Shown: in pieces, positions 1-5,515 of the stretch
How positions within the stretch are numbered: the stretch's first letter is position 1
Layout of the letters: each line of letters opens with the position of its first letter
The notes under the pieces: model-generated
What the model was told of the DNA's origin: nothing
Database searches by the model: none
The model's input: the letters and a program-made list of their open reading frames with translations, nothing else
Program-made: the position numbers and the translations under genes
Source: Oscillospiraceae bacterium
GTDB lineage: Bacteria; Bacillota; Clostridia; Oscillospirales; Oscillospiraceae
Direction: 5' to 3'
Length of the DNA stretch: 11,435 nucleotides
Assembly (NCBI GenBank): GCA_016287555.1
Contig: JAEFAK010000043.1
Span: 1-11,435 of the forward strand

Positions 1-2439
1 GGCTAGGTCTATTCCGAATACCGCTATGCCGGAGGACTTGACGCTGACGTTCAGCTCGCTTCCCCCTTCGACGTCGAGGCCGAAGCCTTCGCCGTTTTGG
101 GTCCAGCCGCTCTCGACGCCTTCGGCGGCGTCGCGGACTATGGGGGTATCGATATCGATGCTCACCTTCGCGCCTTCGGTCAGGGATATCCTCTGGAGCG
201 ACTCGCCGCTGATGCCGTAAACTCCGTTGGCATACAGCTCGCCGCCCATTTTCTCGGCGTCGACGTCTATGGTCACGTCGGAGCCGGTCAAGGCGATATT
301 GAACGCGCTCATGCCCGTCATGGCGCTGATCCTGCCTCCGTAGGGCTCCATTGTCGCTCTTACGGCGTGCAGGGCGATATCCGTTTTCGCCTTGCCTATA
401 TGGATATTGCCGTTGGCTATCATGCCGTAGAGCTCGGTGTTGAGGGAATAGACGTGCGGAGCTGTGGCGTCTATCTTCACCGCGGCGCCGTCGGCTATGT
501 GCAGGTCATGGTATTCGAAGGAGCCGTCCCCCAGCCTGCGGCAGTCCACGAAGATGCCGTGCCCGAAGGTCTGGATATCCGCTTTCGCTCCCTCGTCTAT
601 ATAGACGTCGCCGTTGGCGGAAATGCCGGACATATAGTTTTGACCGTTGCTGCGGATCTTGAGGTCCGTATCTATCTCAAGCTCGTAGTCGGTATGGATG
701 CCGTAGACGCCGCCCCTGAGGGTCAGAGAGCCGTCGCCGTCAATGACCATCCTCGTGGCGTTATCTGAGTCGGATGCGAGAAAATGCGCGGTCAGGCCTA
801 TGCCAGAGGCATAGTTCTCGACATCGTAGTAGCTGCAGTTGACGGAGCAGTCGCCCTTGACGTGGATATAGAATCTGCCGTCCCTGAACGCGCAGCCGCT
901 GGCCGCGGCGAACAGGCCCATGTTGGGGGCCGCTTTCGTATCGAAGAGGATGCGGTCGGTGTCGATATCCATGACGACGTTGTCTAGCGTGACCTCGTTG
1001 CCGCTCTCGGCGAAGGAGATGAAGCCCGTTCCCAGATAGGTTTGGGAGAGGTCGAGCGTATCGCCCGGCTCAAGGCCGTGGTCGCCGACATAGAATACCG
1101 GCTTGTGCTCGTCGCGGTTGACGACCTCGACATGCGCGACGTCGGAGACGGTCTTGTTGCCGTTGAGATCGGTTATCTCGCAGAAAAGGTCGAAGCCGGA
1201 GTCATAGTACGTCGTCGCGGGGAGGACGAGCTTCGGGGTCTTGGCGGTAATGCCGTCGAGCAGCATCGGCCTTCCGAGCGCGTCGGTATCGAACCACTGA
1301 TACTCTGCCGCGAAGTCGGGATCGTCGACCTCGACGGTCAGCTCAACGCCCTCAGGATAATTGAGCTGCGCGCTCTGAGGCTGCTTCGTGATGCTCAGGC
1401 GCTGCGGGTTTCCCGTCGCGGGGATGACGAATGTATGCGTGTCCGTATAAGTAACGTCCTTGAACTCGATGCTGTCATAAAACAGCACCGAGGCCGTGCA
1501 CTCCACAAGGCCGTCGGTAGTCTCGGTGGCCTCGCGCAGCACGGTCTTTTTGATGTCGCTGCCGGAAAGGTCGAAGGCGATGATATCCTCTTCCCCGTCG
1601 AACCTGCCGAGGTAGCATTCGAACCATGCGGTCACATGGTCCTCGTCGGTCCAATCCCAGTGGCATATATCCAGATAATCGTGGCGCTGCACAACGTAGC
1701 GCGAAACGTCGTTCGAGCCGCCCGCCGCGATCTCATACGGATAGTACAGTACTTTCTGCTCTCCGTTTTCGATATACGTCATCTTCACTCGAAAGAGAGG
1801 ATCGTCGGGGCGCACACCGTATGTCGCTTTCAGTAGCTGCTCAACGACGTACACGGCGTATTCGTCGCTGCTCTGCTCGCCGTTTCCGGCGGCAAAGGCC
1901 TCGTCATAGTACTCGACGTAGGCTCTCTGGAGATTAATGAAATACTGATTGTGAGCGAAATCCGCGATCTCGTTCGGCGAGCTCGGTACGGCGACGTCAT
2001 TCCATACGAGGGTGTTTTCCTTAGCCAGCCGTATCAGCCCTATCATGAACTCAGCGTCGGCTTCGCTCTCAAGCGAAAACACGCCGGAGGGATCGTAGTC
2101 CTGCGGGAAGGAGACGTTCAGGGCGAAGGTCTCCGTGTCGATGTACCACTCGGCCTGCCTGAAGGCGGCAACGTCGAGCGCCGCCTGCTCCTTGGCCTGC
2201 GACAGGGCCTCTTCCGGAGGCAGGCCCTCCCTGAGCTTTTCGGCATAGCGCCTGTTCTCGAACCGCTTCAGCAGCTCGGGAGAGTTCATGTCGAAGTAGT
2301 ACTGCCCTGCGTCGAGGCCGTCCGGAGAGGTGTAGATCCTCGCTTCACCGTCGTCGGCGAGCGCGGCCGCGGGCAGCAGGGACGCCAGCATGAGCGCGGC
2401 GATGAGCAGGCTTAAAAACCGGGTCATTTTACGCTTCAT
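1..2439 (-). CDS. Large secreted protein, Ig-like domain plus Cthe_2159-like beta-helix (3' end outside window)
   Basis: The frame is open for 813 codons from an ATG at 2439 to the left edge, where it is cut off. A GGAGG ribosome binding site (complement of 2447-2451) sits 7 bases upstream and fixes the start. Residues 1-28 form a signal peptide: KRK, a hydrophobic core, then ALA before DDGEA. Residues 29-340 are unfamiliar: an acidic, partly helical stretch (about 54-95), then a region rich in aromatic residues with a CHWDW cluster at 259-263. Residues about 350-440 resemble a bacterial Ig-like domain (ITKQPQS near 350, YQW near 381, then a FDLFCEITD strand). From about 500 to the end, short strands repeat with spaced GI/YGI turns and phrases such as GDGSLTLRGG and IDEGAKADI. 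This matches the parallel beta-helix style of Cthe_2159-type carbohydrate-binding proteins. Export and architecture are well supported; ligand and function are unknown. It is transcribed divergently from the sigma-factor operon. Confidence 0.9.
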   Translation of the reverse strand, partial: MKRKMTRFLSLLIAALMLASLLPAAALADDGEARIYTSPDGLDAGQYYFDMNSPELLKRFENRRYAEKLREGLPPEEALSQAKEQAALDVAAFRQAEWYIDTETFALNVSFPQDYDPSGVFSLESEADAEFMIGLIRLAKENTLVWNDVAVPSSPNEIADFAHNQYFINLQRAYVEYYDEAFAAGNGEQSSDEYAVYVVEQLLKATYGVRPDDPLFRVKMTYIENGEQKVLYYPYEIAAGGSNDVSRYVVQRHDYLDICHWDWTDEDHVTAWFECYLGRFDGEEDIIAFDLSGSDIKKTVLREATETTDGLVECTASVLFYDSIEFKDVTYTDTHTFVIPATGNPQRLSITKQPQSAQLNYPEGVELTVEVDDPDFAAEYQWFDTDALGRPMLLDGITAKTPKLVLPATTYYDSGFDLFCEITDLNGNKTVSDVAHVEVVNRDEHKPVFYVGDHGLEPGDTLDLSQTYLGTGFISFAESGNEVTLDNVVMDIDTDRILFDTKAAPNMGLFAAASGCAFRDGRFYIHVKGDCSVNCSYYDVENYASGIGLTAHFLASDSDNATRMVIDGDGSLTLRGGVYGIHTDYELEIDTDLKIRSNGQNYMSGISANGDVYIDEGAKADIQTFGHGIFVDCRRLGDGSFEYHDLHIADGAAVKIDATAPHVYSLNTELYGMIANGNIHIGKAKTDIALHAVRATMEPYGGRISAMTGMSAFNIALTGSDVTIDVDAEKMGGELYANGVYGISGESLQRISLTEGAKVSIDIDTPIVRDAAEGVESGWTQNGEGFGLDVEGGSELNVSVKSSGIAVFGIDLA

Positions 2440-2526
2440 CTTTATACCTCCGTTTCAAAAGGATCGTGTTCGTCCGCCCCGGTGCATCCCATCTCAGGTA
2501 TCATCGGGCGCAGCATATCTTTTTTT

Positions 2527-2556
2527 ATTGTAGTCTTTTTTTACATCAAATGTCAA
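2527..2556 (-). promoter_or_regulatory. Sigma-A-type promoter for the leftward secreted protein
   Basis: On the minus strand a perfect -35 TTGACA (complement of 2551-2556) is followed by an 18-base spacer and a -10 TACAAT (complement of 2527-2532). Transcription should start near 2520, giving a leader of about 80 bases before the ATG at 2439. I see no convincing riboswitch or attenuator in that leader. Confidence 0.8.
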
Positions 2557-2568
2557 ATCCTTATACGG

Positions 2569-2595
2569 GCCGGACGCCGCCCTGACGCGGCCGGC
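2569..2595. repeat. GC-rich inverted repeat between the divergent promoters
   Basis: The arms are GCCG + GCCGC (2569-2572, 2576-2580) and GCGGC + CGGC (2587-2591, 2592-2595), around a CCTGAC loop and with a three-base GAC bulge on the left. The element lies between the two divergent -35 boxes, where a shared operator would sit. It has no T tract, so it is not a terminator. In GC-rich DNA it could be chance. Confidence 0.35.
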
Positions 2596-2635
2596 ACTCT
2601 TATGCATCCGGCGCGGCGGAAAGCGTATCTTTATG

Positions 2636-2664
2636 TTGAAAAACCGCGAAAAATCTTTTATAAT
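2636..2664 (+). promoter_or_regulatory. Sigma-A-type promoter for the sigma factor/PrsW operon
   Basis: TTGAAA (2636-2641), a 17-base spacer and a perfect TATAAT (2659-2664) form a near-consensus vegetative promoter. Transcription should start near 2671, about 55 bases before the sigma-factor ATG. The operon therefore looks driven by the housekeeping sigma factor, unlike many ECF operons that drive themselves from an ECF-type promoter. Confidence 0.85.
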
Positions 2665-2725
2665 GGTATATTGACGGAATAATCATTCAAAGAAAGCCGA
2701 TAAAGCGATTTTCGAGGATCTGTAT

Positions 2726-3280
2726 ATGCAGGAAACTGACGAGATAATATACAGTCGATTTCTGCGCAAGCAAAGCGAAGACGATCTGCGCCTACTTCTC
2801 GAGCGCCACAGGGAAAGCCTGACTCTCTTTCTCAACGGCATCGTTCAGAACATGGAGGACGCCGAGGAGCTCATGCTCGACGCTTTCGCGGTCGTCGTTT
2901 CCGGGACGAGCCGCTTCGGCGGAAAAAGCTCGTTTCGGACGTGGCTTTTCGGCATCGGGCGCAAGCTTGCTCTCAGCCGGATCAGAAAGCGCAGGCCGGG
3001 CTCGGAGCTGCAGGAATATCCGGCCGAAGCCGGCGCTTCCGAGGGGGAGCTCGATCTCCTGCGGGAAGAGCGGAACAGGAGCCTCTATCAGGCCATGTCG
3101 CGCCTGAACGAGGACTATCGGCAGATCCTTTATCTTCTCTATTTCGAGGACATGAGCCATGAAGAAGCGGCGCGCGTCATGGGAAAGAGCGTGCGGCAGA
3201 CATATAATCTCGCCCACCGCGGCCGTCAGGCACTGCGGGACAATCTTGAAAGGATGGGCTTCGAGTATGCGGAATACTGA
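2726..3280 (+). CDS. ECF-like RNA polymerase sigma factor (sigma-70 family)
   Basis: This 184-residue protein has the size and two-domain layout of ECF sigma factors, which direct RNA polymerase to a small regulon. Region 2 spans about residues 20-90. It shows the DAEELMLDAF helix (45-54) and the SFRTWLFGIGRK segment (69-80), the counterpart of the family's SFRTWL..IARN core-binding and -10-recognition part, ending in a basic RIRKRR. An acidic linker (about 94-118) leads to region 4 at about 123-175: LNEDYRQILYLLYFEDMSHEEAA, then the helix-turn-helix around MGKSVRQTYNLAHRGRQAL, which should read the -35 element. A GAGG (2714-2717) lies 8 bases before the ATG. There is no C-terminal sensory extension, so control must come from a partner. 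The obvious candidates are the membrane proteins encoded next, beginning with a gene that overlaps this one by 14 bases. The subgroup cannot be assigned by eye. Confidence 0.93.
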   Translation: MQETDEIIYSRFLRKQSEDDLRLLLERHRESLTLFLNGIVQNMEDAEELMLDAFAVVVSGTSRFGGKSSFRTWLFGIGRKLALSRIRKRRPGSELQEYPAEAGASEGELDLLREERNRSLYQAMSRLNEDYRQILYLLYFEDMSHEEAARVMGKSVRQTYNLAHRGRQALRDNLERMGFEYAEY

Positions 3281-3584
3281 AGATCAGCTCCTTGAAATAA
3301 GGGAGCGGTCGGTGAAGATGAAGCGGAAGCACGAGAGGCGCAGGTCCGTTATCCTGAGCAGAGTCTCGGTATGCGTCTGCGTCGTTCTCATCGTCGCGGC
3401 GGCCCTCTCTCTCTCCTTCCTTTCCGAGGGCGCGGGCATCGTTCCCGGCAATTACGGCAGCCTCATCCTCACGACCAACCATATGGGCTGGGTAGTCATC
3501 GGCGTGCTGGCCTTCCTGCTGGGAGTATGCGTCACGCTGCTGTGCGTCCGTCTCCGCGACGCCGGAGACAGGTGGGATAAATGA
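3267..3584 (+). CDS. Small two-helix membrane protein, candidate anti-sigma factor
   Basis: This 105-residue protein was not recognised as a named family. The ATG at 3267 was chosen because it aligns with the start of the paralogue at 5153 and has an AAGGA upstream; a longer in-frame ORF from 3159 would lie deep inside the sigma gene. A charged N-terminus (1-26, ending in a run of K and R) precedes helix 1 (about 28-51), a short outer loop (about 52-73, SEGAGIVPGNYG) and helix 2 (about 74-94), with a short basic tail. By the positive-inside rule both ends are cytoplasmic. Its overlap with the sigma gene suggests translational coupling, and sigma-partner genes are classically anti-sigma factors. 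However, the cytoplasmic part (about 26 residues) is shorter than a usual anti-sigma domain, and two helices differ from the single pass of RsiW. The role is therefore inference. It overlaps the next gene by ATGA. Confidence 0.82.
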   Translation: MRNTEDQLLEIRERSVKMKRKHERRRSVILSRVSVCVCVVLIVAAALSLSFLSEGAGIVPGNYGSLILTTNHMGWVVIGVLAFLLGVCVTLLCVRLRDAGDRWDK

Positions 3585-4372
3585 GCTACCCCTGGATAGG
3601 ATTATGCTGCAATCTGCTTCAGCTCGCGGCACTCGTCGGGATCTGCGTGCAGACATACCGGCTCCTTGACAAGAAAGAATACTTTTATCCACTGATACTT
3701 TTCCTTTTCGGAATGGTGGCGTTCATGGCAAGCGACGTCTTCTGGATGCTCCACGGCATAATCCGTCCGGATTTCCGTTTCCCCTATTCCTCCTCCGAGG
3801 TCAGTCAGGACGGCGCGCTGCTGCTGCTTGCGGCCGGTCTTATATCTCTCATGGGCAGGAGCAAGGCGAAGCTCATGTCGGTGACGGTCGGCTCGATCTG
3901 CTTTACCGCCGTCAACATCGCGCTCTGGATAGTCTGGTCTGGCGAATGGTTCAAGGATATATTCGACGGGCTCATATTCATGTACTTCGTCTGCGCAGTC
4001 TGCCGCTGCATCGTGCGCACGGAGGGGCTGTCGCGGAAGGAATGGGTCGTCCTGGCCATAGCCGGAACGCTCCTGATGGCAGGAGAAGCGTCGCTCTCGT
4101 TCATACCCGAGTCCGCCGTGCTCCCGGTCGATATCTGCAACTACGTCCTCATGTTCGCGATCCTTCTCTTCTTCTATATTAAAGTCATCCGCTCCCTTTG
4201 CGGAGTCGGATCCCACATACGCAGTCTCTGTCTGGCATACGGCGGCTTCACCTGGGCGCTGTTTTCGATGTACATGAGCGCCGAGCCGATGTACTTCGTC
4301 GGCTTTTCGTCCACTACCGCCATGCTGATAATGATGTACCTCGCTCTGAGAAGGGTGGTGAGGAAGGCATGA
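3581..4372 (+). CDS. Polytopic membrane protein of unknown function
   Basis: The 263-residue product is almost entirely hydrophobic, with about eight or nine likely membrane helices: roughly 5-26, 36-57, 78-91, 99-121, 127-145, 154-173, 181-203, 213-230 and 236-256. The loops are short, and there is no soluble kinase, cyclase or receptor domain. Recognisable points are a DVFWMLHG stretch at the end of helix 2, a polar loop RPDFRFPYSSSEVSQD (about 62-77) and a charged RSKAK turn near 93-97. The start is the ATG of an ATGA overlap with the preceding stop, and the gene ends in another ATGA overlap with the protease gene, so the three products are probably made in step. It resembles the multi-helix input modules of sensors, but that is only a topological likeness. 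I do not recognise the family; a sensor, scaffold or protease partner role is inferred from position. Confidence 0.85.
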   Translation: MSYPWIGLCCNLLQLAALVGICVQTYRLLDKKEYFYPLILFLFGMVAFMASDVFWMLHGIIRPDFRFPYSSSEVSQDGALLLLAAGLISLMGRSKAKLMSVTVGSICFTAVNIALWIVWSGEWFKDIFDGLIFMYFVCAVCRCIVRTEGLSRKEWVVLAIAGTLLMAGEASLSFIPESAVLPVDICNYVLMFAILLFFYIKVIRSLCGVGSHIRSLCLAYGGFTWALFSMYMSAEPMYFVGFSSTTAMLIMMYLALRRVVRKA

Positions 4373-5001
4373 TCTACGCCGAGAACATCCTTCTTTGCAT
4401 AGCCGTCCCGCTGGCGGTCACGCTCTTTTTCATAAAGGGCGACGCGAGGCGCTTCATGATCGCCTCTCTCATCGGAATGGTGCTCTGCCTCATATCCGCC
4501 TACATAACCGGATTTCTCAGCACGCTGAGCGAGCTTTCGGCGGAGGACGTCTCCATCTATATCTCCCCCGTCGTCGAGGAGCTCATCAAGCTTCTTCCCC
4601 TGCTCTTTATCCTCTACGTTTTCAATCCTTCGGACGACAAGATCTTTCTTTTCGCGGTCGCTCTCGGGGCGGGCTTCGCGACGCTGGAAAACTGCTGCTA
4701 CATACTCACCTCCGGCGCCGGCCGTCTCTCCTACATCCTCATCCGCGGCCTCGCCGTCGGCGTCATGCACGTCGTGAGCCTGCTGGAGCTGGCCTTCGGG
4801 CTCGTGCTGATAAGGCGCTTCCGCATCGTCTCCTTCGCAGGCATTCTCGGAGCTCTCTCCCTCTCGATGACGTTCCACGCGCTGTATAATCTGCTCGTAT
4901 CCAAGCCCGGAGCATTTTCCTACATAGGCTACGCCATGCCTCTGGCAGTCGGCGCCGTGCTCTATTTCGCGTTCCGGCGCTTCATGGCCAAGTCGGAATA
5001 A
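4369..5001 (+). CDS. PrsW-family intramembrane metalloprotease
   Basis: This 210-residue multi-pass membrane protein carries the PrsW signature motifs. EELIK at 70-74 is the EExxK motif, GFATLENCCY at 102-111 is the FxxxEN motif, His134 lies in GVMHVV, and His170 and Asn174 lie in TFHALYN. In this family these Glu and His residues are thought to bind the catalytic metal inside the membrane. Characterised members (PrsW of Bacillus subtilis and Clostridioides difficile) make the first cut in an anti-sigma factor (RsiW, RsiT) and so free an ECF sigma factor. The ATG at 4369 overlaps the preceding stop as ATGA and has GAGGAAGG just upstream. Upstream in-frame starts would run inside the previous gene. 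All key residues are present, so an active enzyme is expected. The membrane proteins at 3267 and 5153 are the nearest candidate substrates (inference). Last gene before the terminator. Confidence 0.9.
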   Translation: MIYAENILLCIAVPLAVTLFFIKGDARRFMIASLIGMVLCLISAYITGFLSTLSELSAEDVSIYISPVVEELIKLLPLLFILYVFNPSDDKIFLFAVALGAGFATLENCCYILTSGAGRLSYILIRGLAVGVMHVVSLLELAFGLVLIRRFRIVSFAGILGALSLSMTFHALYNLLVSKPGAFSYIGYAMPLAVGAVLYFAFRRFMAKSE

Positions 5002-5020
5002 CGGGCCGATAAAGAAGAAT

Positions 5021-5055
5021 AACTCCCGCTCTTTTTCGGAAGGGCGGGAGTTTTT
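5021..5055 (+). terminator. Intrinsic terminator of the sigma factor/PrsW operon
   Basis: AACTCCCGC (5021-5029) pairs perfectly with GCGGGAGTT (5044-5052). The stem can extend inward by four more pairs (one a G-T wobble) to a six-base TTTCGG loop. A T run follows from 5051 (TTTTT, then ATTAATTT). It begins 20 bases after the protease stop codon, so it separates the operon from the unit starting at 5153. Confidence 0.9.
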
Positions 5056-5140
5056 ATTAATTTGAAAAAAGTATGAGAAAAATCCTTCAGAGCTGCGACT
5101 AATTAATAGAAGTTCTGTCTTTAATGTCTTTTTGCGGATA
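5056..5140 (+). promoter_or_regulatory. Upstream region of the giant-protein unit; promoter not clearly sigma-A
   Basis: This AT-rich stretch must hold the promoter for the downstream pair. A TTGAAA (5062-5067) is present but has no acceptable -10 at 17-18 bases (CTTCAG/TTCAGA there). TTTAAT (5120-5125) could be a -10 but lacks a good -35. TGTCTT is repeated at 5116-5121 and 5125-5130. The 5' part resembles the sigma operon promoter: both have TTGAAAAA followed by GAAAAATC, with gaps of 4 and 7 bases. Control by the upstream sigma factor is possible but unproven. Confidence 0.35.
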
Positions 5141-5155
5141 GAGGTGGTGAAATTG
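5141..5155 (+). promoter_or_regulatory. Ribosome binding site that selects a TTG start
   Basis: GAGGTGG (5141-5147) precedes the TTG at 5153-5155 at ideal spacing (8 bases after GAGG). Other in-frame candidates (TTG 5132, GTG 5144, GTG 5147) either lie upstream of or inside this site. Starting at 5153 also makes the N-terminus line up with the paralogue at 3267. Confidence 0.75.
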
Positions 5156-5515
5156 AAATATTCCCTTGAGCAATCCCTGCAGGAGCTCTCGGCGAGAAGC
5201 CGACGGCTGCGCAGGAAGCGGAAGAGACAATCCCTCGGCGCGCTCTCGGCGGCTTCGCTCGTCCTCTTCGCGGCGCTTATCGTCTCCGTGAGGACCGTAG
5301 CCGGCCGGCTCAGTCCCGAGGCCGAGAGCTCGGTGCTGGGAGCCTTCGTCCTGCCGAACGCGGCCGGAGGCTACATCCTGGCAGGGGTGATCGCATTCGT
5401 GCTCGGCGTGATCATAACCCTGCTGTGCATCAGGTACAGAAGAAAAAACGATGAGATAACGGAAACAGACAATCCAGAAGTCATCAAGGAGGAATCAGAT
5501 GAAACGAAAGAGTAA
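5153..5515 (+). CDS. Small two-helix membrane protein, paralogue of the sigma-linked one
   Basis: This 120-residue protein is clearly homologous to the one at 3267-3584. The second helix reads GVIAFVLGVIITLLCIRYR here against GVLAFLLGVCVTLLCVRLR there (13 of 19 identical), and the basic N-termini align end to end (SLEQSLQELSARSRRLRRKR against TEDQLLEIRERSVKMKRKH). Layout: charged N-terminus (1-26), helix 1 (about 28-49), outer loop (about 50-72), helix 2 (about 73-93), then an acidic cytoplasmic tail (98-120) that the other copy lacks. The TTG start is fixed by the GAGGTGG site. The last 17 bases overlap the giant protein gene and contain its AAGGAGG ribosome binding site, so the two are translationally coupled. 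Function is unknown. A membrane partner, regulator or export helper for the giant protein, or a second PrsW substrate, are inferences from context. Confidence 0.85.
   Translation: MKYSLEQSLQELSARSRRLRRKRKRQSLGALSAASLVLFAALIVSVRTVAGRLSPEAESSVLGAFVLPNAAGGYILAGVIAFVLGVIITLLCIRYRRKNDEITETDNPEVIKEESDETKE

Noticed and set aside
97..1836. Plus-strand open frames of 223, 67 and 264 codons near the left edge
   Set aside because: They are complements of the codons of the leftward secreted protein, have low-complexity products and lack ribosome binding sites.
2440..2526. Possible riboswitch or structured leader of the leftward gene
   Set aside because: Only a weak CGCCC/GGGCG pairing with a long loop was seen, and no known riboswitch core.
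2482..2682. A 66-codon open frame in the divergent intergenic region
   Set aside because: It runs through both promoters, has no ribosome binding site, and its product has no recognisable features.
3159..3266. Upstream extension of the 3267 gene and of the protease gene (from 4198)
   Set aside because: Both extensions lie deep inside the preceding genes in another frame; the later ATGs have ribosome binding sites, give natural short overlaps and, for 3267, match the paralogue's start.
5132..5152. Earlier TTG/GTG starts for the 5153 gene
   Set aside because: They lie upstream of or inside the GAGGTGG ribosome binding site and add residues with no counterpart in the paralogue.
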